Source of the DNA: Delphinus delphis
Lineage: Eukaryota; Chordata; Mammalia; Artiodactyla; Delphinidae
Reading direction: 5' to 3'
DNA: 64,000 nucleotides
Assembly: GCF_949987515.2 (NCBI RefSeq)
Contig: NC_082696.1
Coordinates: 56,202,947 to 56,266,946 of the forward strand
The notes beneath the pieces are model-generated. The model saw only the letters and a program-made list of their open reading frames with translations. It was not told where the DNA came from and made no database searches. The translations under genes and the position numbers were made by a program. Positions 35,046 to 47,849 of the stretch are shown here, in pieces. Position 1 is the stretch's first letter. Each line of letters begins with the position of its first letter.

Positions 35046-35352
35046 CTCTTTTTAAAAAACTGTGTTTCTTTATTTTTGGCTTCGTTGCTGCGCGTGGGCT
35101 TTCGCTAGTTGCAGAGAGTGGGGGTTACTCTTTGTTGCGGTGCGCAGGCTTCTCATTGCTGTGGCTTCTCTTGTTGCAGAGCACGGGGTCTAGGCGCGAG
35201 GTCTTCAGTAGTTGTGGCACGCGGGCTCAGTAGTTGTGGCACACGGGCTTAGTTGCTCCGAGGCATGTGGGATCTTCCGGGACCAGGGCTCGAACCTGTG
35301 TCCCCTGCATTGGCAGGCAAATTCTTAACCACTGTGCCACCAGGGAAGTCCC
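35046..35352 (-). mobile_element. long-form tRNA-SINE (CHR/CHRL-like)
   Basis: The longest of the older SINE type here: on the minus strand the tRNA-like head (gggacttccctggtggcaca) is followed by repeated 'gtgccacaactactgagcc'-like units, visible on the plus strand as two copies of 'cagtagttgtggcac' at 35206-35240. A 13-bp perfect duplication tcacctttctttt lies at 35033-35045 and 35353-35365. The internal units explain the length variation between this copy and those at 14.3 and 55.5 kb. Confidence 0.93.
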
Positions 35353-35379
35353 TCACCTTTCTTTTAAAAAAAAAATCCT

Positions 35380-35530
35380 GAGAGGTAGGTAGCACTCATC
35401 ATCAGAGTTGAATAATGTGGTCTCAGAAAAATCAATAATTTATCCAGGGTCACACAATAATTAAGTTCAAACAGGGAGTGCAAATCCAGATTTTATTCTG
35501 TACTTTTTTCCTGACACTCCATGCTATCTT
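35380..35530 (-). repeat. MIR SINE fragment
   Basis: 'gagaggtaggtagcactcat', 'atttatccagggtcacacaa' and 'gagtgcaaatccagatttta' in order fit a minus-strand MIR that begins right after the SINE at 35.3 kb. Confidence 0.75.
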
Positions 35531-36094
35531 CAAGAAAGGGAGCTTTGGCATGGCTAACTTCCATAAGACAACTGAAACAAATATCTCAAAAGAAATGCCA
35601 TAATTAATTCAATTCCATTCAACTAATTTATTGACTGCCTAATATAATCAAGAGCTACTAGTAGCTATCAAAGATATAGGAGTGAAACTCATTTGACCCC
35701 TGCCTTCAGATATATTATTACACAAATAATAATGGATGATAAAAATATATTAAGAGCTATGAGAGAAGTATAAACCAGGAAGTACTATAGTAATGCAGAC
35801 AGAGGAGAATGTTCCTGCATCAGCAATCAAGGAAGCAATGGGAATGACGACTGAGATCTACTTAACCATGAAGCTTAAGTAGAATTTCTGTAGGACAAGG
35901 GGTGTGAAAAAAATGTGCAGTGATTAATCTACAAAGGGAGATGGTTTAGAATGGTTTGGAGACTGGTAAGAAGTAGTGAAATCTGTCTGAAGTATAGAAC
36001 ACACAAAAAAATGGAGTGGGAAAGGAGACAGACATTTTCATGGTATCAAAACCAAAAGGTCTGAAAGCCACTTTAAAGATTATCAAGTAGTATA
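35531..36094. other. non-coding DNA, probable decayed repeat
   Basis: About 35630-35880 ('ttattgactgcctaatataa', 'taagagctatgagagaagta') has the look of a common ancient interspersed repeat. No gene seen. Confidence 0.4.
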
Positions 36095-36185
36095 TCCTCT
36101 CTTTTTACACTGAGGACACTGCAGCCCAGTGATGTTGAATGTTTCACCGAACATCACACCAGTAACAAGTGGTAGAGCTATACAC
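36095..36185 (-). repeat. MIR SINE fragment
   Basis: 'tttttacactgaggacactg', 'cagcccagtgatgttgaa' and 'ccagtaacaagtggtagagc' match the central MIR region in reverse complement. Confidence 0.65.
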
Positions 36186-36224
36186 AAAGATAAATCTCTT
36201 ACTAGCCTTTTCTCTGTTCTCTAC

Positions 36225-36330
36225 TCTATTCCATTTCATCCTCCCTCTCTTCTTCCCTCACTTTCTCCCTTGCTCCCTTTCTTCATTATTTTACATTTTT
36301 CTTTCATTTCTTTTTTTTCTTGTATTTTTA
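36225..36330 (+). repeat. C/T-rich low-complexity tract
   Basis: About 100 bases of almost uninterrupted pyrimidines (ttcatcctccctctcttctt and onward to tttcttttttttcttg). It generates long but meaningless frames on the plus strand (36129-36353, 36169-36357). Confidence 0.85.
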
Positions 36331-36988
36331 ACACCATATATAAAATACAGTAAATAGCATAATAAAAGGGTTGACCTAAATTATGCAGGCAATGATGAAA
36401 AGCCTGAGTAGTTACTGCCACACACATAGACGCCATTTACTTACTAGCAAAATAGTGTTTTCTCTTGTAGACACCACATCTTAAGCCAGCTACAGTATGG
36501 ATCAGAAGCTCTGAAGCTGATCCTGAAATTACACTGACCCAGAATCACATCTTTGATGTGGTCTTGAGACCCACAAATCTCTGGAATATTCATTGGCTTT
36601 CAATCTGCCACTTTTTAAACTTCATGGAGTTAATAACAGCAACAAAGAAGAAATGTTACAATAACATATTACCATATCTTAATAAGGTTAATTCCCAAAC
36701 TTACTGTGAATTCATTTAAACAAAGGCTCCATAATGCCTCTTGCCTTTATTTTACATTCACTCTCTAAATCTATTGCTACTAGAGCTGCAAAATTTCATG
36801 CCATCTGAACGACTTGTGATTTCCCAGATTTCTCTTATTTTCTTCATTAGAAGGCCATGAACTATATACTCTCCAAGTCATTACATACCTTACCTAAGTT
36901 CCAGAATGGCTTTCAATAGACTCAGTAATATTTTGGAGCCTATTAGTCAATGTACTGAACAGCAAATTTACCAGAGCAATTTATAAAG
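36331..36988. other. non-coding DNA, no gene seen
   Basis: AT-rich unique sequence without recognisable features. Confidence 0.5.
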
Positions 36989-37004
36989 AACAAAGAGTGA
37001 AAGT

Positions 37005-37383
37005 TGGGACTTTCCTGGTGGTCCAGTGGTAAAGAATCTGCCTTACTACAATGAAGGGGATGTGGGTTCGATCCCTGGTCATGGAACTAAGATTCCACAT
37101 GCCACCGGGCAACTAAGCCCATGGGGCAACTAAGCCCGCGCGCCACAACTACTGAGCTCACATGCCTCAACTAGAGAGCCTGCGTGCTGCAAACTACAGA
37201 GCCCATGTGCCCTGGAGCCTGCACACCACAACTAGAGAAGAGAAAACCCACACGCCACAACTAGAGAGAAGCCCGTGCACCGCAATGAAGAGCCCACGCG
37301 CCTCAACGGAAGACCCTGCGTGCCGCAACTAAGATCCAAAGCAGCCAAAAATAAGTTAAATAAATAATAAAATCTAAAAAAGA
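37005..37383 (+). mobile_element. long-form tRNA-SINE, old copy with 16-bp TSD
   Basis: A tRNA-like head (gggactttcctggtggtcca; box-B-like 'gggttcgatccct') is followed by tandem degenerate 'cacgccacaactagagag' units, then 'ccgcaactaagatccaaagc' and an AT-rich tail. The duplication aacaaagagtgaaagt is perfect over 16 bases (36989-37004 and 37384-37399). Its body diverges from the 35-kb copy in unit number and sequence, so it is an older subfamily. Confidence 0.92.
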
Positions 37384-37544
37384 AACAAAGAGTGAAAGTC
37401 ATGATAATCATAATTTTCCTCATTATTTTTCCAAATTGGAAAATGTTCCCATTTTTCAGCTTTTTTCCAAAGTTTTATCTTTGTATTATTAGTCCCTGTG
37501 CTTCAAGAAAATCATGTTCACAATCTTCCTATCAGATAGTTCTT

Positions 37545-37748
37545 CTTTTTTTTTTTTTTTTTTTGCGGTATGCGGGCCTCTCATTGTTGTGGCATCTCCC
37601 GTTGTGGAGCACAGGCTCCGGACGCACAGGCTCAGCGGCCATGGCTCATGGGCCTAGCCGCTCCGTGGCATGTGGGATCTTCCCGGAAGATCCGTGTCCC
37701 CTGCATCGGCAGGCAGACTCTCAACCACTGCACCACCAGGGAAGCCCC
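37545..37748 (-). mobile_element. CHR-type tRNA-derived SINE
   Basis: Minus-strand copy of the family at 10.4 and 15.0 kb, with 'gggcttccctggtggtgcag' at its 5' end (37729-37748) and a T20-like tail on the plus strand at 37546-37564. A 12-bp perfect duplication cagatagttctt lies at 37533-37544 and 37749-37760. Around 37680-37700 the usual 'cccggaccggggcacgaacc' is replaced by 'cccggaagatccg', a deletion that removes the box B core, so the copy is probably not transcribed by pol III. Confidence 0.94.
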
Positions 37749-37760
37749 CAGATAGTTCTT

Positions 37761-39838
37761 TTTTAAATTTTGAAATATTTTAAAAAGGCAACTGAAATAT
37801 CTGGAAAGAATTATTTGATTAACAAGTACAGTATATTAATTGTTCCACCACTGACACTAAGCAATATAAATTTTCAAACAAAAATACTTTAAAAGCCTCT
37901 CAGTTTAAATAATTCAACTTAAAAAGCTGTTATTTTCATGATTAATTGTATTTGCAGAAAATTTATTACATATTTTGATTCATTCTAAAAATATTGATTA
38001 AAATAATTTATCCTAAATCGAAGTTATAATGATTGTTAATCACTAGCATAATTTCTTAAATTTCCTCACTTTGGCATTATTGGTGTGCCAAACATCCAAG
38101 TAAAACAACAGAAATTCAGCTACCGAAGGACCTCAAAATATTCAAATGTGAGATATATTGACAAAATATTTGCATATGTAATAAACCTTTTTGGGCATAA
38201 GCATTGAAGTAAAATTAAGAAATTTTGAATATATTATATATAGATCATATACATACACACAAACACACATTCAGTACATAATTTCAAAATTGTTAAGTAA
38301 ATTTTCACCATTTGGAAATACATCTGTGTATTTTCTGTTAGGAAATACATGTGTGTATGGCTGAATACAAATTCATAATATAGGACTAGACAGAATATGT
38401 CAACCTTTTCATAATCATAACACAATTAAAACCCCCTCAAATCTAAAACCCAAGCAAATTGATCTTCCTTCAATATCAGAATATCTATATTCCAGGCACT
38501 CACCAGAAGACCTACCCCTAAACTAATCATTATCCAATCTTTGTCAAAAGTGCTGCTGAGATAGTTGGCATGTCAAAGGGCCAGGCCAGCCACTAAAAAT
38601 TGATATTGTCAGATAATACTGCTCTCACAAAATCCCAACCACATTGCTTTTTAATATTAAGTTCTTGAATTATTAAAGAGAAAAATCTAGAAATTACCAA
38701 AAGTGTTCCCAATAAAGCCATTGTTAATGCTATTGTCCATTCTGTTGTTACTATTTCTTATAAACACCCTTTATACACATACGTATATACAAAAAAAGAT
38801 GTCTTCATTTATCAGATTATTATATTACTACTAAGTATTTCATATTGCCCTGGCTTCCAGGATGCCTAGAACTAAATTATGTTTTGTGTTGATTTCAATT
38901 ATGAAAAACATTAAAAAAATAGAGTAACATTAAACAAAAGGTAAACATCATTTTATACTCTTACAAACAAGGAATACACTCATTACCACTTTGTTAGTTA
39001 AATAACTATATTTTGTTTTTGTTATTGGCATTTATTTGCTTACTAATGAGATTTAAAATATTATAGTAAATCAATGTCATTTTTATTTCTTATTAAGAGA
39101 ATTTGTATTTCTTGGTATGGGAATTCACTTTCTTCATGTCCTTTGTCAATTTTTCTAATTACTATTTAAAGATTTTCTTTATAAACTTACAAGAACACTA
39201 CACATAATGATGATATTTGATATTTTTCTTTCAAATATTTTCTCTGCTTGCTTATCTTTTACCAGGCATTCAAATGTCCCATGAACAATTATTTAATAAG
39301 CAAGCAAGACGTCCAAAGCTTTAAGAAGCTTAAGTAAACTTCAATTCTTAGAAAATGCAACTTTAAAATAATAAATAAAATGTAAGCATTTGGATGGAAA
39401 TATTTTCACAGTGTAGTTTCCACTGTGCACTGCACCTTGGTAACCTATTGACCCTAGCTCACCTTTTCTGCTTATTTGGAGCACTCAGGAGGAACCTGAG
39501 AGGGTGGACCATACTATAAAACAGGGATGGCCTCAGGGCCTCCTCAGATTATAAAGAGCTTTCTAGCCTTCCACTGCTAGCTGAAGCCCAAGCTATTGAG
39601 TCTTATGTCGGTTTTTTAAATGAGTGCGCAATTGTATGTTTTGGGGAAGGGGGGAATTATGTCTGCTCCCTTTTCTCAGGCTATTTCTGTGGCTTCCTGC
39701 CAATCTTTCTGTAGCTGTCTGTAGAACCTGCTTCTTCCCCTTCCTTTCACACACTTCAAATGGCTCATAAACCAGAAAAATTAGACTTAATAAATATGTT
39801 TTGGAAGTGTTTCTTTAATGTATAAACTTTGTGCCCAA
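37761..39838. other. AT-rich non-coding DNA, no gene seen
   Basis: Very AT-rich unique sequence. About 39420-39600 is GC-richer and unassigned. No gene or RNA evidence. Confidence 0.5.
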
Positions 39839-39839
39839 C

Positions 39840-39912
39840 CATGTGATTACAGAGATAAAGAAATTGAGGCCCAGAAAATGAACTTATTCCCCCAAGATTA
39901 CTGCTTACTAAC
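39840..39912 (-). repeat. MIR SINE fragment
   Basis: 'gattacagagataaagaaat', 'tgaggcccagaaaatgaact' and 'ccaagattactgcttactaa' match a short core of minus-strand MIR. Confidence 0.6.
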
Positions 39913-39960
39913 TTCTGGCTTAGTACAATTTTGGGAAAAGGATTGGTTTATGCAGTTTTG

Positions 39961-40158
39961 TTTGATTTTTCTTTTGCGGTACGTGGGCCTCTCACTGCTG
40001 TGGCCTCTCCCGCAGGCTCCGGATGCGCAGGCTCAGCGGCCATGGCTCACAGACCCAGCCGCTCCGCGGCATGTGGGATCTTCCCGGACCGGGGCATGAA
40101 CCCGTGTCCCCTGCATCAACAGGCGGACTCTCAACCACTGCGCCTTCAGGGAAGCCCA
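39961..40158 (-). mobile_element. CHR-type tRNA-derived SINE
   Basis: Minus-strand copy with 'gggcttccctgaaggcgcag' at its 5' end and almost no A tail left (tttttcttttgcggtacg on the plus strand). The duplication gtttatgcagttttg/gtttatgtagttttg (39946-39960, 40159-40173) has one mismatch in 15. A short stretch of the 'gttgcggagcacaggctcc' region is deleted near 40010. Confidence 0.93.
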
Positions 40159-40173
40159 GTTTATGTAGTTTTG

Positions 40174-41464
40174 ATTAACTAAATGTGGTTGATATTTAGC
40201 TCCTTTCTCATAAATCACTAACTAGTGCTTCAGCTCTCAGGCTTAGATGTTCGTGCAAAATATAGTTATCAATTTATTCTGGTGCTGAGATATATGGAAA
40301 ATTTAATAGTTAAGATCAAAAATATATCTGACAAATAACTTATCATAAAATATAAAATACAAATTTTGGAAATAAAGAGATCAAACTCTTGTTAAGGAAT
40401 TTGAGGACGACCTATGTAAAACAAAATAACCACAGCACATTCCGTATCTGGTAGGTTAAATCTAAGCCATGCCTCTAGTTGACCTCAAATTCAATGAGCC
40501 GATGCTTCATCTGGCCTCCTAAAATAATGCAAGCCTGAAGTACAGTATATAAAGTCATGCTCACATCATGGTCACACTATACTTTGTGCCAGACTATTGG
40601 GTTCACTTCTAAGAACCATTTCTTAATTGGGACATTGACAAAATATTCAAAGGAAAAAGACAGGATGACAAGAGGTCTGAGAAGTATTCTATCAAGTGGT
40701 TTAATTAAAAAATCTTAAGTAATTAAAGAGAAATTATATTTAAACAGCTGTTCACATGCGATTGGGATTAGTCTTATTTGGCCAAATGTCAATTTGAGGA
40801 TTTAGGGAAGGATTTTCTAACAATATGAATTGCCAATAAAGAATGGGCTCTAAAATAAGTAATGCCCCACCCATAGATGTGTACAAGATGGACTTAAATG
40901 AAAATCTATCTGTGAAAGGTATTACAGAGAAGATATCAGACCTGAACTACATAGCAGGCAAGTTTCTTCTAATTTTGACATGCAATCGATAGATTTCTAG
41001 AAATCTGTAAAACTTACATTACTACGTATGTTAAAAAAAAGATCCGAATATGTTAGGTACCCAATAACAAACCTAAACAAGTAAGATATATGACTACAGC
41101 TCCCAAATTATCTATTTAAACTATTACTAATCAAAACTCCTGAGAGACCCATTGTTCCAAGAATATCAAGAAAGTAAATACAGAGCTCTTGGTAAACCTG
41201 TGTTGAAACAGATGTTATCTAGAGAGCAAAAAATTGGACTCTCTAAGAATTATTGGGTCAGATTGGTTCAAATATATTTAACTGGGAAGAGATCAAATTT
41301 ATAACTTATAGTCTTCCATTGGAAATTTGTGTAAGAGGCACAACTTCCTTGGAGAACACATTTATAAACCTGAGAGGGCTTTTTCAAAGAATTTCCCTCC
41401 AAGTTTCTAAGATTCTGATTCTCCTTTGGCCCTCTCCTACAGCAGTGAGAAATCACTGCTTCAA
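40174..41464. other. non-coding DNA with a probable ancient repeat
   Basis: About 40600-40990 ('ggatttagggaaggattttc', 'gaatgggctctaaaataagt') resembles an old, widely dispersed mammalian repeat whose family I cannot fix. No gene seen. Confidence 0.4.
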
Positions 41465-41476
41465 GAAGCTACTCTT

Positions 41477-41524
41477 CAGCAACGAAGACCCAAAAGTAAA
41501 TAAATAAATTAAAAAAAAAAAAAA
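41477..41524 (+). mobile_element. severely 5'-truncated tRNA-SINE stub
   Basis: Only the last part of the older SINE body remains ('cagcaacgaagacccaaaag', compare 'cagcaacgaagacccaatgc' on the minus strand at 14.3 kb), followed by (TAAA)n and an A14 tail. A 12-bp perfect duplication gaagctactctt lies at 41465-41476 and 41535-41546, with 10 bases (gatcagtaag) between the tail and the second copy. The longest frame nearby (41253-41507) runs into it by chance. Confidence 0.8.
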
Positions 41525-41546
41525 GATCAGTAAGGAAGCTACTCTT

Positions 41547-44500
41547 ATTGAAGGAAATGTGTTAGATCACTCAGTTGTGTTGAGGAAAGAATAAAAGTAG
41601 AGAACCACTGTGGCATACGTATAAAGTCTTTTCCATGTTCAATGTGTCATAGTTAAGAGCAAAGAGACAAGGTGATTGAAGTGATTCTAGTAAGGCATAG
41701 GTGGCATTTCCATAAATTCCCCTATAAAACTACTAATACAGTCATATGTGTAGATTGTTTTTAAAATTGTTTTGACATTTAATCCAGTTGTCCTTCAAGG
41801 TTCAGGACTTTTAAGGACAATTTTGAAAATATACGGTTAGTTTAAATGAAGTCATTCTTCCAAAGAGGTAATGATAAAAGTGATCTATCCCTGTTTTCCT
41901 TTCCCAGTGTTTATTCAGAAATATGTCTTGCTAGCAAAAGCTTAATTACCTGATGTGATTAAGCTCCTTGACAAGACAGACCATCTTATGCTACTAAAAC
42001 CATAAGATTCTTAGTGTACAAAAGAAAGATAATACCAATGAAGATGACAGGCATCAATGCCACTTTATATCTGTTTATAATAACACCATATGATTTTACT
42101 CTATGTAAAAAGGATTTTATTCTTTGTAATGAAGTATAATAATGAACTGTATAGATAAAAAGGATGAAAATTTCAAAAAAGTACCATGAATAACTCATAA
42201 ACCCACAACCTTGTGCTATGAAGAGCATGCTTCTAAATTGGCAAAGTTTATCACTCATTTGAATTTGGTTCAGCAAAAATGCATTCTGCTTAACCAGATA
42301 CAGATCACTAGGTTAACTACTACAAAGGATACCAACACGATAGAATCTTGTAGGCCAGATTATCAGAGATAAAGATTTACTCAGCAAAGCCAACAGAAAC
42401 AAGCTGAGTGCTAAGGGGGAAGAGGTCACAAAGAAGAGACTAGTGTTTAAGTCTTGAAATTTGGAGAAGGAGATTACAGCCAGAGATCAGGATAAATGAC
42501 ACAGAGGAGGTGGTAAAGCATGAGATGTGACCATGGAATGACAATAATACTAAGATCTTACAAATGTAAAACAGTGTTTATACATATTATCTCAATAAGT
42601 CTTTACAATGTCCGGTAATTTAAAGAAGGAAAACATTTTGGCCTCATTCAGAGGCAAAAAATCACATAGCAATAGTTTCTATGTGTGCCATGACAGGAAA
42701 AATCCTGCAAGCCCTGAACCCTGGAGAGGTTTATCACAGCTACATTAGTGAATGATTCAGCTAGAGACGGGAAAAGTGGCTATGACCCAACTGCCATAAA
42801 ATTGCAAGAATCTGTTGTAGGGTTAGTCAGTCAGCACTCATCTGGTTCCACAGCCCACATCAACTAAATTTTTTGGCCCATTACAAAAGAGGAAACAGAC
42901 ACAGGAGAATAACTGGGGCTATGGAAAGATGAAAGAAAACTGGTAAAAGATCAAAGAAACAATGGATTCTAAAGTGGAAGCAAGTGCCCTTTTGAAATGG
43001 CTGTCCCTGGAGTACAAGCTGAACATTTAAGCAGATGAACCAGAATGAATAAAATGTAGAGGGCATATGAGAAGGACAGAAGGACTCGGGGGAGGAGATA
43101 AATAAGAAGTTCACTATGGGGGCAGAAGGCGGAATGCAGAATGCAAAAGAGGATGGGATAAGATGTAGTGTTCACAGAAAGTATGTTCAAAGTTAGAGAT
43201 CTTGAAAATGATACTTTCAAGTAATGATAGAAAATGTAATCACAATGAAAGACAGTTCAAACTGGCTGAAACGGAAATAGAGACAAATGCTACTAGGTTT
43301 TAGGAGGTGAAAACAATGAAATACCATGTTACTCAAGGGTCATCAACATGAGTACCATCTCCAAGTAAAAATGGCAAGAGAAAGCCATTGAGGAAGACTA
43401 AACCAAATCCTTAAGTTACCAAGGAAGAGGAGAGCAAAACAGTAGAGATCAAGGATTATGCTGAGCCTGCTTCGTTCTCAGATTTTTAGGGAACTGATGG
43501 AGAAGTAGGCTGCACTGGAAGGAATCCCAGGGACATTGTCACATTTGGGGTAATTTAAAAAGGAGAAGGAAGAAATGTCTGAGAAGTTCAAGTGTGAGGA
43601 TTAGTTTTTTCCCAACCGAATGAGACACGCAGGTAGAAAAGTAGAGGCAACTGATAATTAGCCGATGGGGTGAAGGGATCCTGAGGGCTTATTGAAGAGT
43701 GAGAAAACAAGAGGATATGGAAGTAAAACAGAGAAGCTTCATCCACAAGGGGCAATGCTTATGGTTCAATAATAATACAGGGAGTGGTGAGTAGACTGAA
43801 AGTAGTTAATGAAGACTTTAGTACCATCAACCATGTGGGTCAAGTTTGTACCTTTTTTTTAAATCTGAAAATATACAGATTTTCAACAAGAAAGAAGGAC
43901 TGCAATTTCCAAATTGGAAATTCTTATTTAGTGAGCAAATTGTGTGGTTCCAATAATAAAATGCAATTAGGATAAACTTCACATGTAAACTGAAGGGATT
44001 TTGTAAATTTGGATCATTACCACATTTACCACCAAAAGTCATCAGAAGCTAATATAAAACAATGCTTTCTTTTGTAATTAAGAAACCTTAATACATTTTA
44101 TGAATACCCTGTAGTATTTTTTATATCATATGCCCAAATTGCCGGGGTTTCATTAGAGATGAAATATTTTGACTAAATTGAATATATTACTTAATAGAAA
44201 CCTACAATATTTCTAAAAATTATTAAAGTAGCAACTAAATGAATAAAAACAAGTAAAACTTCCATCTAGACCTTATCTCAGAATATAGGATATGTTCTTC
44301 CTTGAGATGCAAATAAAGTAATTTAAAAATGAAAACATTTTCAGACTGAGATACTGAAAATTACACTGTAGTACAAATGGCTTCAGGTAGTAATCATATT
44401 TTTAGAGTAAGTAATCAAGAAGGAGAGAAAACTATTACTGGTTTTAGTTTGGAGTTTTCCAAGTATATGCACATATTCAAAAGATTCATCCTACTAAAAG

Positions 44501-45289
44501 TTTCAGAAATAATTTTCATTGTTATATAATAAGTAATAACCATTTTAAAAGTGATTTTCAAAAAACTTTCCTTACATCCAAAATTTACTTGCCCATTTTA
44601 GCTTTTTGTTGCTTCAGAAGATAAGGCTGAACAAAATTAAACTCTTTGATTAAAACTCAGAAACATGTATCCACTCATTTGTTTTGAGGAATAATCACAA
44701 TACAACCACATAATTTGTTTTGATATTTAATATATTTTGCTTTTTCCATCAATCACTGGATATTTTTAGTGCTTTTCTATATGATAGTATTCCTCTATGT
44801 AAATGAGAATTCAATTCAGTTTTTGAGATACATATTCTCCAAAATTTTTAGACACATTTTCCTCCTTTTATTTTCTCTTAAGTGAGCTGTTTGATTCGTG
44901 GGAAAAAAAAAAAGCAATACTGTTGTTATTCTCTTTTTTAACTCCACATAGGATGTTATTGGCTCCCCTTGTTCTTAAGTATGTACATCTGTACCTTTTA
45001 TTGAAGACCCCTTTCCTATTTTAGATATTTATAAATGGGAATAGCCAATCTCAAACTGATCACTCTGTGATGCATTCTATTAAAGAGTGGTGAAAATGAA
45101 ATAGTATAATGCAAAGAGAGGTAGTAGTAGAATCGAAAGCATTCATGTCTAAGTCTTTCATACACATTATAAGAAAAATAGTAAAACTGGAAAAATCTCA
45201 TGTGTTCTTTCTTTGCTAGTTCACTCATGACTTGCTAACACCAGGCATGGTAAAAATACTTACTCACAGAAATCCGGGACAACAGTCTA
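41547..45289. other. AT-rich non-coding DNA
   Basis: No gene seen. About 42575-42690 ('tacatattatctcaataagt', 'aaaaaatcacatagcaatag') is a probable minus-strand MIR. About 42640-43800 is purine-rich and may contain further decayed repeats. Confidence 0.45.
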
Positions 45290-45512
45290 CACAGGAGGTG
45301 AAAACTATCACTCTCAGGCCAAATCTGTCCACTACTTGCTTTTGCAAATAGTTTTACTGAAACTCAGCTGTGCCTATTCATTTATGTATTGGCTGCTTTC
45401 ATGGTACAAAGGTAGAGTTGAGTAGTTGCTACAAAAACCTTACGTCCTAAAAAGTTGAAAATATTTACTATCTGGCCCTTTACAGAAGAAGTTTGCCAAT
45501 CCCAGGTTTAGG
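45290..45512 (-). mobile_element. hAT-Charlie-type DNA transposon fossil
   Basis: Reverse complement reads 'gtaaagggccagatagtaaa', 'gcaactactcaactctacct', 'catgaaagcagccaatacat' and 'agatttggcctgagagtga', in the order found in a very common mammalian non-autonomous Charlie-type element. I cannot fix the exact family. No coding capacity. Confidence 0.65.
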
Positions 45513-47845
45513 TTCAAAGGGTTCTCCATTAATCTGTCCTCTCATCACTCTTTTTGTCTTACACTTCCTTCTAAACCCAATGGTAGCATATAGAAAACAT
45601 AAGTTTCTGGTATGTCTTTCAAGAAATCTGGCAGCATGTCAAACAACTATCAAGCTTCAGGACATATCTGTGGCTAAAGCCAGGCTCCATGCTATATCCT
45701 TTCCTGCCATCTAGCAGACCTTGGAATCTCAGCCAAAGTTTCTTCCCTCTTTAAAATTATCCTCACCCACTCTTATCCCTTGAAGTTACCCCTCTCCCAA
45801 GAATTAGAAAAACTCTGCTCTGTTCATTCTTTTCTTGCATCTCCTAAAAGACAAGTATTGACATCCTTTCACAACAAGAAGTTTCCCAAGTCGCTTTCTT
45901 GTACTCAGTAGTTTCAGCAACAAAATGAGGCCACAGAGACTTCTTACTTCATAAAGCTTTTCCCAGGCCTTAAAGCCAATCAAGGCAGAATTATTGGCCA
46001 TCCATTGTTGCAGGAGGGTAGGTCACCTCCTAAAGTGGGTAACACCATGTTCTGGGTGGCACGGGCATTTCCAGTGTTAATACGAACAGAAACAAACTAA
46101 TTGACAAACAAACAAAAAAAGATCCTGTTCTCTCACTAGAAAAATAACCTGGAGACCTTCTAGACATATAGGAAACTGTGACCGCTTTATTTTTTCCTAA
46201 TCTTATGGTACTGAAATAGAATCTGATTCACCAGACTTCCAGGAGGTGCAGACTGGTTGGGCAGGGCCAATCCCATCTAAAGCAGGAATCCACTAGAGGC
46301 AGGAGACAGACACTAGACTACACAGAAAGTGTCACTCAGTGAGAACTGATATGTGGGGATACTGGTTTTTGGAAAGAGTTGAGCTTAGAGAACATCTAAA
46401 GGTATTAAGGTCTGCAAAATGGAAGAGAGCTACAAGTTCTACAGTCTAACATTCTCCCCGCTGTGAATCTTCTGAACAATTGAAAACAAAAACAAAACAA
46501 ACAAAGAAACCAAACCAAACCAAACCAAACCACAGCATTTCTTGTGGAACCTGGCAAAGAGGGTGAGTCTTTAGGTCTGAGTCTGATGAGTACTGGCTTT
46601 TAAAGTTCCTTGCAGATTTGGGAGCGGGGGCCGGGGTGGAGGTTCCAGGGCAGACAACAGGAGGAAGTAATACACTGCAAATCTATGGAAAGGGCTTTGA
46701 GCTCTCTAGGTCCTCAAACACAGATATGGGTAAATGTGTCAATATGTCCTACGGTAGAGAGGGGCCCCCAGCTGGAACCTGATCATCAATTTTAATTTCT
46801 TAAACTGAAAAGAACTAGGAAATATAGTCGTTGGACAGGCTGCATGGGTTCAGGTTTTATTACACAGGCAGAAAGATATACGGCTTTCAGTTCTTCAGTC
46901 CAGTTACTTCCAACTGGGCATAAAAATCTTCCTCAAATGATTTTCCTTCAAAGTTGACTGGTCTTAGAATTGGCTGATTAACCAGATTGACTTTGCAAGC
47001 ATTTGTCCTAGGGCTCTCGTGGCTCCAAACCACTGGGTAAAGAAATAGAGAGTCAAGTGCCTCAGCAGGATTATTTTAATTACTGATTAATTGAATGCAC
47101 TGAGCTAAATTGCAACTTTGTGCAGTTCTTCATAAAATCTAGTATTTCCCTCCAGTTTTTGTTGACATCAATTGGCCCCTGTCAAATAAGATTTGGTCCA
47201 TGCTGTGCTTTGTACCTAATTCTGTTGAATTTCTCTGTATCTAATTTCACCTTATTTCCTGTTGTTTTAATAAAGTTTTTTTCAAGGACTTTTCCATGAA
47301 AAGGTCATCTTTATTTGATATTTTTTCTGCAGCTGTGTATGGGTGATTTTATATATATGTATTTCTTGGAAGTTATTTTTTCCACTGGCATCTACTAACA
47401 TTTGTTCATCCCCTAGCATTTTCATAATCTCATTGAAATGTTCATTTTTCAATAACAACGTTATTGCCATAATTGTAGTTTTTAATCCCAGAGTCTCACT
47501 AATTGTCATGAACAAAATGAATATTCCGTCTCAGGAATCTTTTCAAGTATCTTCTTTACTCAGGACTCTATCTAAGGCAGAACGTTGCTTTTCTTTACAA
47601 ATTGTATTTAAGTCAAGGTAACTAGGTATACCCAATTAACTCAAAATTTTAAACTAAATGTTCTTCTTAACATAGTCTCATAATAGATAACGACCTATAA
47701 TACCTACATCTCAGAGATTGTTTCTTGTTTTTGTTATTTCAAGTACTGTACATTGCATTTCCATTTTTAAATAAATGTTCAATATACATATTCACTGGTA
47801 TAATGATGACTTTAACAAAGGAAGTTGAAAAGAAGAGAAATATTT
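45513..47845. other. non-coding DNA; (AAACC)n run
   Basis: Unique sequence with a pentanucleotide (AAACC)5 run at about 46507-46531 preceded by an A/C-rich tract. No gene supported; open frames here are short and motif-free. Confidence 0.5.
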
Positions 47846-47849
47846 ATTA

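Noticed and set aside
35196..35250. Short regularly spaced repeats that might suggest an array
   Set aside because: Internal tandem units of a tRNA-SINE body; there is no CRISPR-like array and the sequence is from a mammalian nuclear genome.
36129..36357. Ser/Phe/Leu-rich ORFs
   Set aside because: Produced by a C/T-rich low-complexity tract.
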